Source: Lasiosphaeris hirsuta
Taxonomy: Eukaryota; Ascomycota; Sordariomycetes; Sordariales; Lasiosphaeriaceae
Assembly (NCBI GenBank): GCA_030549175.1
Contig: JAUKUA010000002.1
Coordinates: 4,092,001 to 4,156,000 of the forward strand
Direction of reading: 5' to 3'
DNA length: 64,000 bases
Position numbers and translations under genes: made by a program. Below the pieces are notes generated by a model. The model was not told the DNA's origin and searched no databases. It worked only from the letters and a program-made list of their open reading frames with translations. Positions 46,020 to 57,008 of the stretch are shown here, piece after piece (the stretch's first letter is position 1; each line of letters starts with the position of its first letter).

Positions 46020-48476
46020 ATGGAGGCAACCGCCGTGGACCACGATATCCGCGTCGAGGACTATCTCGACGACAAGCTGCAGTCGACAGCAGACTTTGAG
46101 CACTTGGACGATTTACTGAGCAACGTCGAGTACCAGCGCAGCCAGCTGCAGTCCCAGCTCGACGATGCCACGCGCGAGCTAGAGGAAGCCCGCCGCTCGG
46201 CTGGCGACCGCCAGGCCGCCCTCGCCCGCCAGATTGACGACTTCGAGGAGCTGCAGCACAGCATCGATGTCCGTCTCCAGATCGTCGCCGCATCTGACGC
46301 CCCCGACGAGGCCATTCGCCGGCTCGAACAGCCCATGAAGAGGCTGCACCGGGTCGACCTCGCCCTTCGCTACCTAGTTCTCCTGCAAGATGTCGAGAGA
46401 CTGCGCCAGGCCGCCCGCGCCAGTTTACCACAGAGCCCCAAAGCTGCGCTCGAGCCATACGCCAAGTTGAAGCAACTATCCCTACAGCTCAAACACCTCC
46501 AGGGCCCGGCCGATGACGCTGCCGTTCATCTCGTCGCATATGTTGAATCGGTGACCAAGACGCTGTGGGATGAGATGAAAAAGACCATGTCGGATGAGCT
46601 GGAAGCTGTCCTGGTCAAGCGCGGCTGGCCGAGTATTGACCCAGACTCCGACGCGGACGACGAATGGCTCTTGTGCTTTGAGAAGCTGGTCGACCTACAA
46701 GTCCCAGAAGTTCTCTATTCTCCAGGCGTCGTTGCCCTCCTTCCCGTGGACGTCATGGCACAAATTTTTGTTAAAGAGTTCCGATTTCACTTTATGAGCG
46801 ACAAGGCCACGAGCAGCCCACAGGCGATTGGCGCCCACTGCTTCCCTTGGTTCGTGGCTCTGATTGAGAAGTGGGAAGACTTCTTTCGAGACAACTTCGG
46901 GCCTGCTCTCGCCACAAAGTTCGGTCACACGGCCGTCTCCCGCAAGATGGTCTACATGGACCCCGTCTGTGCGTTCATAACCTCGATGCTACCCATCATG
47001 AGGGAGAAGATTGCATCTGTCATGGCGGAGGCGGTTAATGACCCTGCTCTCCTAAGCAGCCTCATGGTACAACTCATGACGTTCGATGAGAATATCAGGT
47101 CGGGCTTCAATTATGATGGCGGAGACGCGGAAAATGGTTGGGGTGGCTTGACCTCTGAAGTGCTGAGTGTGCACTTTGACACATGGCTACAGGCCGAGAA
47201 GAGGTTCGCACTAGAGAGATACCAGACAATCATGACCGCCCAAGATGCCAATAACATCGACTATGATTTCGCCGGCCCTGGCAAGACCAAGCCCACATAC
47301 GCTGCCTCCCGCGTTACAGACCTGCTCAGATCGGTCACAGGGCAGTATGAGGGGATCAAGAGGTTCTCCCACAAGCTGCGCTTTCTTATAGACATCCAGC
47401 TTAGCATTCTGGATGAATACCATGACCAACTGAGGGGAAGGCTCGAAACGTACCTCGGTCTTACCTCGACTGTCGGCAGAGTATTTGGCGTGACGGAGGA
47501 GCAGCTGGCTGCCCTAGAAGGGACAGGGGCCCTTGAGATACTCTGTAAGGTGTACGGCAGCACAGACCACATCGTCAATATCCTAAGGGATTGGAGCAAC
47601 GAAGAGGTAAGAAGTACATCTACTTTTCACCCGGGGCGTCGCTGACCTTCGGAATCAGTTTTTCGTGACACTCTGGGAGCGGCTCCAGACCAGGGCCAAA
47701 GCAAGCGAAGACCAGAGCAACCTAGCCGGAGGGATGAGCTACGAGCAGGTAAAAGATCGCACATCTGCGGCCGTGGGAACTGAAGAGGATGACGGTGTCC
47801 TCTTTGACGAGACGATTGCGGCGTACAGTGCTCGGAGGAAACGCGCCGAGGAGTTCCTTTCTGAGGCTCTGATTAAAGACCACCGCAAAGCTTTCAAAGC
47901 GTACCTCCAGCGACCACAGTGGAGCACCATCGCTGAAGACCCTTCCCCGGCTGACGCGTACCAGCTCGCGGTTACCTCCGAGCTGGACGAGCCCTTGAGG
48001 GTGAGAAAGCATCTTCAGTTTTTGGGTGTCTGGAACATCTGCTAATCCGAGGACAGATTCTCAAGCGAGATTTCGATTTTCTCTCTCGAACTCTCGGGAC
48101 GGCTGTGTTCCGCCGTGTCTGGCGCTCGGCGCTCGAGAGGCTAAACAATATGCTTTGGAGCGATGTGATGATGAGCCACAAGTTTACGGCGTCAGGTGCT
48201 GCCCAGTTCCTGCAGGACTTGCGGGCCATCTCGTCTCTTATCGAGCGTTACATTCCCGATGGCTCAAGCTCACTTGGTAGTCTGAGTGATGCGCTGCAGC
48301 TCCTCAATCTCCCCGTAGAAGCCGGGCAAGGCGCGGTCTCGCTCAGGCAGATCACCGATATGGTCTTTACTGACAACACGGAGGCCAAAAAGGCCATGGA
48401 TCAGCTGGAAATCGATACCTTGACCCCTGCTAACGCCAGGCAGATTTTGCAGCGCAGGGTTGAAAATGCCGAGTAA
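46020..48476 (+). CDS. TIP20: Dsl1-complex tethering subunit TIP20 / RINT-1 family
   Basis: Subunit of the ER-bound Dsl1 tether that captures COPI vesicles returning from the Golgi. Exons 46020-47606, 47659-48000 and 48057-48476 give 2349 nt, 782 aa. An N-terminal coiled coil (FEHLDDLLSNVEYQRSQLQS onward, about 25-85) is followed by an all-helical rod typical of CATCHR tethers. RINT-1/TIP20 signatures include FVKEFRFHFMSDKATSS, HCFPWFVALIEKWEDFF and, near the end, LWSDVMMSHKFTASGAAQFLQDL. Length fits the family (700-800 aa). The ATG at 46020 begins MEATAVDHDIRVEDYL; an in-frame ATG at 45909 would add 37 residues of unclear merit. It is convergent with the YMC1-like gene 241 bp away. Confidence 0.92.
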
Positions 48477-48717
48477 AAAGTCGAGGCGGGGGAATCCTAC
48501 ATAGTCACCATTATTTACAAAAACATGAAATCTCGCTTATATACGTCCTCTGGGCACTCGGGTCCAGCAACTCGGCCCTTCTTTGAATCATGCAAAATCC
48601 GTTGAAGGATTCTGCATACCATTCGGGTTTCACCATCCAAGTGGCTTCGACTAAGCCGTTCGACGTGCATTACCTACGTCTCCGACTTTCATAGCTCACC
48701 GCAATCCGACCACGACC

Positions 48718-49719
48718 TTAGTTAATGGCCCGCATCGTCGCCTCCACCACGGCAAATGTGCCCGCGCTCACGGGCATGGCACGCAGCAACGTCGGGCCAA
48801 TGCCCTTCCAGAACCCCCTTGCGCCCTCGGCGCGGAACGTCTGGGCGAAGCAATCGCGCATCGTCTTGTAGCGCTGGTCCTTGCCGAACCCATCGGTCTG
48901 CATCTTGCTCTTGACGACATCAAACGGATAACTAGCGAGCCACAGGGCCTCACCAGCCAGGCCACCATAGAACGCAACCTTGTACGCCGGCACCTGCTTC
49001 CGGTCGACCTTATTCCTCGCCGCGTCGGCGTTCATGAGCCACTCAAACGCCAGGAACCACACGCCGTACGCCTGCGCCTCGCGGATCACGGTGACGGCCT
49101 CGCCGCGGTACAGCCCGCCGAGCACGCCGCCCTGCGCCGACAGCTTGCGCACGCAATCCAGCGGGCCCGCGTACAGCCGGCCGGCGCCGTGCGGCTGCGT
49201 CTGCAGCCGGATGCGCACGTGCTCGATGGGCCCCGAGATGACGCTGTTGGCGACGCCCGCGAAGGCGCCCGCCGCGTAGTACTGGCCGTAGCCGAGGTTG
49301 TGCACGCCCGGGATGAAGGCCGGGTTGGCGGCCGCGTTGCGCTGCTCGAGCCAGCGCCGCGCCGCGTGGAAGGCGCCGAACTGGATCGACACGCACGCGC
49401 CGATGCCCAGCAGCGGCGTCAGCGTTCCCTTGTAGAAGGCTAGCGGCCCTTCGTGCTTCCAGATGGAGGTGGCGGCGGAGATGGCGTTCGGGTACGTGTT
49501 GGAGGTTTGCAGCCTGACTTTGACGATGTCGAAGGGCTGCCCTGCGAGGGGGGGTTAGTTGTGAGGGTTCATGGGGATGGGGGTGGTGCGGGATGGGTTA
49601 CCGATTAGCACCTGGGCGATGCCGCCAACGGCGCCGGAGAAGAGGTCTTTGGACGCCTGCACGACACTGCCGCCGCCTTGGCCCTCGTGTGTGTCGATGT
49701 CGGCTGCGGTATCGGCCAT
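48718..49719 (-). CDS. Mitochondrial carrier, YMC1/YMC2 type
   Basis: Solute carrier of the inner mitochondrial membrane. Exons 49602-49719 and 48718-49541 give 942 nt, 313 aa. Three tandem carrier repeats have the expected signatures: QPFDIVKVRLQ, GPIEHVRIRLQ and YPFDVVKSKMQ, each followed by the aromatic/glycine half (GPLAFYKGTLTPL, GLYRGEAVTVIRE, GFWKGIGPTLLRA). The Glu in the second signature and the block GTLTPLLGIGACVSIQFG resemble yeast Ymc1/Ymc2 as I remember them; these have been linked to glycine or glutamate import, so the substrate is uncertain. The intron splits the first signature (IG|QPFD) and is 60 bp. Confidence 0.92.
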
Positions 49720-50537
49720 TGTTGCGGTCGCCGGTCTCGGGTTTTGTGTATCTTTGTGTGGTGGAACTGCTGCCGTTGCTGCTAGTTGCCCCGCCCCCAC
49801 ACTCTGGCAAGCCCAGCCGCTTTTCCTAGCTCCTGAGGATGAAACCGGAAAATTTTTATGCTGTGCGTTTTGGTAAGTCGGGCCAGAGTATTTACCAATG
49901 GGCAAGGGCGGTTAGTAGATTGTGGGTGAGTGAGTGAAAGTGGGTGAGAGTAAGTTGAGTTGAAAGCTGATCCACGCTGGCTGCAGAGACCCTCAAGGTG
50001 CATCGAATTGACCGCCCCGGCCCAAACTTGCGTGGTGGGGCAGCTTTTTGGGTTGCTGGGTCGTTGGCACCAATTGCGTGCTTCTCCATGCTTCAATTGC
50101 TGCATAACACCGGGGTTGATGTGGGGTTTATTTGCATATCATGAGGGTTCTGCTGGGAAGGAAAAGCATCACTTGGCTGAGGCAATGATGGCTTTGAGCA
50201 CGCAATGCGATGATATTTGTTGACTCGACCTGGTCGTTGCTGGACATGAGTCCCATGGTGAGAATAGTGTCACCCATCTTATAAAATATTAAATGTTTCT
50301 GCGTAGCTAATCTATCCTTCATTGGATCCTGAGGCTCTCGCTCTCCAATCTGCAGGCATATATGTTCCATGCAGATGTGCTGTTGCAAGACCACACCCCT
50401 GAGGGGCATTTGAAGTCGGAATGTCACAGCAACACCAAGATTGTGACATGATTCTTCCTCTGATAACAAGCCCCACGTCCACATTAATCTCCAGTTTCAG
50501 CCTCCAGTAAAATACCCAACTACTTATGAGTCCCATC
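49720..50537. other. Intergenic between the carrier and COG3
   Basis: Both neighbours are on the minus strand, so this is the carrier promoter and the COG3 3' flank. No gene is visible. Confidence 0.5.
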
Positions 50538-53114
50538 CTACCCCCTTCCCTTCTTCCCCGTAGCCGCCGCCTCACTCAGTGCCGCCGCATCAATCTGAAT
50601 CGCCTCCTTCAGCTTTCCCACCACCTCGGGTTGGTTCAAAAACGCCCGCTCCAGCATCTCCTCCAGCTCCCTCTCCACCTTCGCCAAGTTCTTGTTGCCC
50701 CCTAGCTTCGTCTTCGCCCGTGCGTCATTCACCGCCGTCGCCCAGCGCCTTGTAAAGGCATAAATACTCTGCCTCAGCTGCTCATCGAGCTGCTCGCTCG
50801 CGTCTTGGACGTCCGACGGATGACCGCCCTCCCCGCCGGGAGCAGCAGCCGTGGGCGCCGGGGTGCCCGTTCGGGATGTTGCAGCTGCCCAATAGGATGA
50901 GCCCGGAATGTAGGTGGTGAAGCTGCTGAGCAGACCAATCAGATTCTGCGGGCTGCGCAGCGTGTCCCAGATCTGGCCGGCGCCGGCGCCACCCTGACTA
51001 TGGATATCGCCGATTTCGAGGGTCAGGAGCTCGTTCTTCAGCATGAGCAGATTCTTGATCATGAAAAGATCGGGGTCGGTGCCGTTCTTGGTTGACTTGA
51101 TGCGCGCCTCGGCACGGTGGAGGGAGGCTATTGTTTCCTTGACGATTTTAAAAACGACTGGGCTGTTGCGTTGCTGAATTGTACCGTTAGCTCGTCGTTG
51201 AGGTGGAGGAGGGGGTGAGGGGACCTACACATCGCTCCTTGGGCATCGATTGATCAAACATGCCGAGAAGCTCGACTGCTCGCCGTACCGCCGGGAAGGC
51301 ATTAGAGGATGCGTCCCCGTTGGCTACCGGTCCAATCTTGAGAGCCTCTGGTGAGATGATGGCCCTGGAGATGGACTTGGCTATCTCTGCTTCGAAAAAG
51401 GCGTCGGTGAAGGTCCATAGGTGCTCGGTCAACAGTCTCGCTGTTAGTTCCCGGCAGTGGCTGGTAAATGGGGTTTCGTCTTCGTCGTGTTCAAGGAGAA
51501 GGTACTCGTTGGTGAGCCAAGCGACTAGGTTACAAACGGTCCGCAAGTCACTACTCTGAAGAACCCACTGAAGGTTGCTGGCGACGGGTGCAATATTTGT
51601 GCCAGTCACGAGCGTCCGTTGGTGAGACTGGAGTGCAGTGAATGCGGAGCTCGGGTCGGTGGAGTACTGCGGCTCGACGGCGAACAGTTTTCGGAAGAGT
51701 GAGCCTTCACTGTACGACCGTTCGAAGCATTGCTTTACAAAGTTTCTCGAAGCTGTTTCTATGGCGGCCGATGACCCCGTGGCCTCTGTCTTGAAGATCT
51801 GGTAATCTTGCTGGGTGATCGGCTTGAGATCGCGGTCCCTGACTCCTAGATATGCCTGAAAAAGGTTGTTTGCTGTATTTGAATAGTTGTCAAAGTTGGA
51901 CCCGGATATAGAGTGGCCATTCTGGTCATAGGCACTCCGTACTACCCTTTGGACGTTCGGGATCATAGAGTAAGATTCCATGAGCATCTCTTCGAATCGG
52001 CCATAGGCTAACGCATGACGTGCCGACTCTGATCGAGTTGCGGTGATTTGCCGAGATATCTCGACCGATACCTTTTCTAGGCGGTTCGTAAAGCCAACCT
52101 CGAGAAGATGCAGCGCCTTGGTAAGCAGTGACTGGTAGCGCGCAAGATATGGCTCTGCATCCCGGTATGTGGGCTATCTCAGGATTAGTCATAGGATATG
52201 TTTTGTGAAGGCGCAGGTAATATGGTAGACAAACATTTTTACTCATGAATGCTATGCATGATTCTAGGTTGACCAACATCTCCCCAAAGGCATCATCATC
52301 GACTAGCCGGCTTGCGCCTGGCGCATTGAGACGACGAGTAACACTCTCGAGATAGGCGTAATAGTGCAGGTCGGTGCCAACCTCGTCAGCAAGCGTTTGC
52401 AGGCGCTTCTCTTCTGACAACAGGTCATCGCACTGCGACTGGAATGACTGAGTTTGGTCCTCAACAGCGCAGAAGGACTGGCAGAGAGATTCGAGCACTT
52501 TTAGGGCGCTATTCGCATCGTCAACCAGGGTGCCGAGATGTCGCTCGGTCATGGCTAGCTGGTCATGGTATAGCCTTTATGCCCAGGGTCAGCGGCGCGA
52601 AGGGGAAGCTTCATGAAGATATCCTACGTACAGGTACTCTTGCTGGCTCGCTAGCAACAGCTCCCGCTCCAGAGCATCGTTAAGGATATGGTCTTCAGTC
52701 GATGGATCGGCTTGGGGTTCTGGAAGCGCGAGAGCCTCCCAAGTGCCATTGCCCCGCCTCCTCCTGCGCTTTGTCTTGGGCTCGGTCTTTGAGAGCTGGG
52801 ACTTCACAATTTCGTACAAGTCCGAATATGACTTTGCCCTCCGGGTGAGGGTGGCTTGCGGGGGGGAGTTGACATCTTCAAGCTCCTCGAAGAGTGCGGG
52901 GAGTGTGCTAGCCGAGTCGGTGTGTTCAGCAGTGCCCTGACCAAGATGCAATGTCAGCGCCGCCTCTGCCTCTCAAGTGCATCCTGTATATGTTGCGTAC
53001 ATTTGGCTGCTGCAACAGTGACTCCTTTCGCCGGTGGCCGGGATTCTGGGCGCCGGGGACTGGCCGGCGCTGCTGGAAGTCGGGCACGAAGCTGTACCAG
53101 GAATCTTCGTACAT
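50538..53114 (-). CDS. COG3: Conserved oligomeric Golgi complex subunit COG3 (Sec34)
   Basis: Lobe A subunit of the COG tether for retrograde traffic within the Golgi. Five exons: 53001-53114, 52632-52936, 52235-52574, 51229-52173 and 50538-51173; 2340 nt, 779 aa. A short N-terminus (MYEDSWYSFVPDFQQRR) leads to a basic patch (KTKRRRRRGNG) and then the Sec34 domain: QQEYLLYHDQLAMTERHLGTL, FCAVEDQTQSFQSQCDDLLSEEKRL and VGTDLHYYAYLESVTRRLNAP. The rest is all-helical. Late in the protein, an Ala/Pro/Gly-rich loop interrupts the last helices. All four introns are GT-AG (55-64 bp). It is divergent from the FMP25-like gene. Confidence 0.94.
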
Positions 53115-53599
53115 TGTCGCAGTGCTGTGGGCAATTGGCGACACCCTATAACCAGTAGGGGTTCGGGTGAGTGGGGTGATGGCGCTGGCACATCCGGCGT
53201 TGCTGCTGTCGCTCGCTGTCGCTGTCGTTGGCGGCGGCGAGTACCTATATAGATCAGCTGTTCCGTTCCGACAGCGCCGCCTGACAACGGCCCGGCTTTG
53301 CTGCGTTCCCCACTAGGTACCACTACGGCTCCGTACAGTGCGAGTAACACGCACAAAGTTTTGAGCACAGACCACTGCTAGCTGCGAAGACGCTAAGCTC
53401 TTGGGATTCTGACGACGACTAAGCAGGGTTTGGCCTACAAAGGAGCTCACTAGTAACGATCCTTCTCACATCGAGGTGACCTCACCATTTGTATGACCCT
53501 TTGCAGACCTCATAGCTCGATTCCTCGACTAGTCAGCGACCGTTGGCCAGGGGATGAACAAACCATCATAGGAATTGCACTACTGTGAACACAGCACCA
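53115..53599. promoter_or_regulatory. Divergent COG3/FMP25 promoter with a short upstream ORF
   Basis: A 485 bp gap shared by two divergent genes. A five-codon upstream frame (ATGAACAAACCATCATAG, 53554-53571) ends 28 bp before the FMP25 start, so any normal leader would contain it. Confidence 0.5.
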
Positions 53600-55426
53600 A
53601 TGGCAACCCCCATGCGACTAGCCTCACGCCGCCTGTCGCCGCGGCACATCGCGAGCAGGAGCAGGAACATCTCGCTGTGGGTGCGATACCTCAGCTCAGG
53701 CCGCCCGTTCCCAAATCCAGGCATACCCAAGTTCAACACAGCTGAAGAGCCATCTCGCCCACCCTTCGTTGCTCTTTTCGCATTAGCTGCCGTTTCCGGG
53801 GCGACCGTCTTGAGCCTCCCGTTTATTCTCCCGTTTATCATCACACCCGATGGGATAGCAGGGAAAGAAGTCGAAACTGTCCCGATTCTAATCGAGGAGC
53901 CTCGCAAGCGAGCTGCTTCCAAGGAGGAGAGCCGCGAGATAGTGAGCGGGCAGCACGTCCAGGTCAAGAAAAGCTGGGAGCGCCCAGGTGTCTACGCATG
54001 GGGCTCCAACGCTGGGAAGGTCGCCGCCCCGGATTCGAACGAGCCCGTGATCAAGACGCCCAGACGAATTCCCTACTTCGATGGTCAGCTCTTGCGGGAT
54101 ATGAAGCTTGACCGCGACTTTGGTGTAGCTATCACCGAAAAGGGTGACCTGGTGCAATGGGGCGCTGCCTTCGACAAGAACCACACGGCCCCTGTCGTCA
54201 CACTGAAGGGCAAGGACCTCACTAAATTGGCCATCTCGCGCGACCGAATCATCGCTCTCTCTTCCAACGGATCCGTCTACTCCCTTCCAGTCGCCGGCGC
54301 GGACCAATTCTCTCGTGAGAAGCCCGCTAACTCGTCTTGGTTTCCATTCTGGTCTGAGGCATCACCCCTGACTTACCGGGTCCTAAAGCCCCAGAATATG
54401 GGTTGGGGGGAGAAGATTATCAATGTCAAAAGCGGACTGGAGCACTCTCTATTCCTGACATCCAAGGGCCGTGTCTATTCCGCAGCCTCGAGCACCGAAA
54501 GCTTCCCCGCTAAGGGCCAACTCGGCATCGCTGGTCTGACCTGGAAAACAAGGCCGGAGGGGCCCTTTGATCAACCTCATGAGATTGGAGCGCTGAGTGG
54601 CTTCAAAATCAAATCTATTGCTACTGGCGACTTTCACTCACTGGTCCTTGACGATGGGGGACGGGTGTTCGCGTTCGGCGATAACTCGACCGGCCAGTTA
54701 GGATTCGAGCCCGAGCCTAGCGTCGCCTACGCCGACATTCCTTTGCTGCTTCCGGTCACCAAGCTTTACAGCGGGACCAACATGTTACCCAAAGTAACCT
54801 CCATTGCTGCTGGTGGATCCAACAGTTTCTTCACAGTTGATGCGACCAAGGTTCAGAGCCGGAAAGGAGGTGACGAGGTTGTTCCTGCATGGGATCTAGG
54901 AAGGGTCGTCTCGGAAACATGGGCCTGTGGCGAAGGCATCAAGGGTAGTCTTGGGACTGGCAAGTGGACGCATATATCGAGCGCCCCTACCAAAATCAAG
55001 GCACTCTCAGGCCTCAACGAGTACGATGAGAAAGCTAACAGCGTCGTTCCGATCCGCCTCTCCCACCTCTCGGTCGGTAGCTTACACGCATGCGCCATCC
55101 TCGATAATGCAACGCACGTTGATGCCTCTAGCCGAACGTCGAGTAACGACACAAACTTTGGGGCGGATGTAATGTTTTGGGGGTTTAATGAATGGTATCA
55201 GCTAGGTACAGGAAAGCGGAGTAACCTCAATACTCCGACCTACCTGGGCCCCCTGGACGGCGTACCGACCGATGCGGATCTGATTAGGAAGCCGGAATCG
55301 AACCGATTCCAGATCACACCGAGAAAGACGGTGCGCCTCGGTGAAGGAGGCTCGGGTAGGACTGCGAGCGTGGAGCAGCGGGTTGAATGCGGGCGAAATG
55401 TCTCTGCTGTCTACTCGGGCACATGA
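53600..55426 (+). CDS. FMP25-like mitochondrial RCC1-repeat protein
   Basis: Single-exon gene, 608 aa. The N-terminus (MATPMRLASRRLSPRHIASR) is a mitochondrial presequence. One membrane helix follows at about 60-85 (ALFALAAVSGATVLSLPFILPF), then RCC1-type beta-propeller blades: GVYAWGSNAGKV, GDLVQWGAAFDK, SGLEHSLFLTSKGRVY, GDFHSLVLDDGGRVFAFGDNSTGQLG, TWACGEGIKGSLGTG, and FWGFNEWYQLGTGKRSN. This layout matches yeast Fmp25, required for assembly of respiratory complex III. The open frame starts earlier only with GTG; I take the ATG at 53600, with another ATG at 53612. No intron is needed. Confidence 0.9.
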   Translation: MATPMRLASRRLSPRHIASRSRNISLWVRYLSSGRPFPNPGIPKFNTAEEPSRPPFVALFALAAVSGATVLSLPFILPFIITPDGIAGKEVETVPILIEEPRKRAASKEESREIVSGQHVQVKKSWERPGVYAWGSNAGKVAAPDSNEPVIKTPRRIPYFDGQLLRDMKLDRDFGVAITEKGDLVQWGAAFDKNHTAPVVTLKGKDLTKLAISRDRIIALSSNGSVYSLPVAGADQFSREKPANSSWFPFWSEASPLTYRVLKPQNMGWGEKIINVKSGLEHSLFLTSKGRVYSAASSTESFPAKGQLGIAGLTWKTRPEGPFDQPHEIGALSGFKIKSIATGDFHSLVLDDGGRVFAFGDNSTGQLGFEPEPSVAYADIPLLLPVTKLYSGTNMLPKVTSIAAGGSNSFFTVDATKVQSRKGGDEVVPAWDLGRVVSETWACGEGIKGSLGTGKWTHISSAPTKIKALSGLNEYDEKANSVVPIRLSHLSVGSLHACAILDNATHVDASSRTSSNDTNFGADVMFWGFNEWYQLGTGKRSNLNTPTYLGPLDGVPTDADLIRKPESNRFQITPRKTVRLGEGGSGRTASVEQRVECGRNVSAVYSGT

Positions 55427-57008
55427 GAAGGGTCGAGGCGGGACCGCTGCATGATATGAGGGGCACGCGTGGTGTATGGTTTGCGTGTGCCCACTCGTTT
55501 CGTGTTGGTCGAGTGTTTTGTGTCCTGAATTATGTATAGGACCAATAAGGGCGGACAGACCGCGCCCCGATTGTGGATTTGTGTACAGATATATGTATGT
55601 ATGCACATGTACGATTAGATGCTGCCGCCACAGGTAAAATAGGTCCGCTCATCTCCAAAATGATGCAACTTCATCCATGACTGGTTTGCTTACTGGTGTC
55701 TGAGATGACATATATATCACGGTCCGGTTTTGGACAGCCTCGGAGATTGTATGGGGGGTACGTTACCCTAAGTGGCATCCCGGTTGTCACAAGCTCGAGC
55801 AGGCGATGATGTGGTTTCGAGGAAGCCGGATATTTTTTGCACTATTTTGGGCAAAAGCTGTGCTGCGCTGGACCCAAGCAAATAAATGGGGAGACGAGGC
55901 TCCCATTGTTGGCCGGCGTGGTTGGCCAACAGCGTGTGGGTTCTCCCCAACAACGGCTCTCGATAAGCTCTCATAGGCTCTTTCGTAGACCTCTCCCCCT
56001 GGCGCCACATGTTCCCCTTTCACAAAACCTGGGAGCCCCCTTACAAAGAACGCACAAGGGATGTGCGGGACCAGCGTTTCGCAGGGCTGAGGGCAAAAAG
56101 GTAGGATCAGGTACTCGGGGAAAAAGGGGCATCCAATGCCAGGTGGTCATCTGCGAACTCCCCTTGCTTACGGCTTGCTCTTCTTGAAACGGCCTCGAAT
56201 AGATTCGAGAGTCAAAATGCCTTGGGCACGTGTGACTTAGTACCCTAGTCAGCTGGAAGGTACGTAGGTGCTAGGTAAGGGAGGTACCTGTCTCCCGCAC
56301 TTTGCAGCGGATCCAACACCGGGGATTTAGGGGGCACGGTCTCCGCCTCAGCGGTTGGCACCTAAGCTTTTCCTAGCGCCCTCGTCTCCAACTTTTCTCC
56401 CATCCCGCGACGGGAATCCTCAGGGTCCGGACAGCACTGAGGTCAAACGTCACCACCCGTCTCCCCGTGCTGCAAGGTAACTACAACTCTGCAAAGGTGA
56501 ACTGCAGCCGCCTGCATGCCGCCTCCCTCACCGTTTCACCCCGCCAAAGAAACTTCAACCTGGAGCAAGTGCGCACTTCAGACTTTTGCCCATAACTACG
56601 ACCCATGTCACAACCCTCAACACACAACCATCTGCCCTCCCTCTCGCCATCTGACCTAGTCCTCCTTTGACCTGTGGCCCTCGTGTGCTTCTGTGCATTG
56701 GATGACTAGGCGTGCCTCGAAGATTCGCTGCCAGCGCGGGCTGCTTTTGAATAGTTTACTCACCCTCACTACCTCAAGGGCTCCCCGTTCCCGGCTCTAT
56801 TTAATCGTCGCAGAAAAGACCCCTCCTTCTCAAACCCCAAAGGCCCGACCCTTCTGCCAGCAGCTCGACTGACCATCTTCGACCCCTCCTGGCGAGACGT
56901 ACTATCACGAGTTATTTTATCATCGACATCGTGCTCAACTCCCTCTCTAGCACTGCTCTAGTCCGCAGCACGGCTCTCGTTTCGCGGCACCCGCATTCCT
57001 CGGCAAAG
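55427..57008. other. Intergenic: FMP25 3' flank and PTP promoter
   Basis: 1.6 kb between two plus-strand genes; no gene seen. A TATA-like TATTTAA lies at 56798-56804, about 205 bp before the PTP start. An upstream ATG frame at 56702-56872 spans that box, so it would be in the mRNA only if transcription starts farther upstream. Confidence 0.45.
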
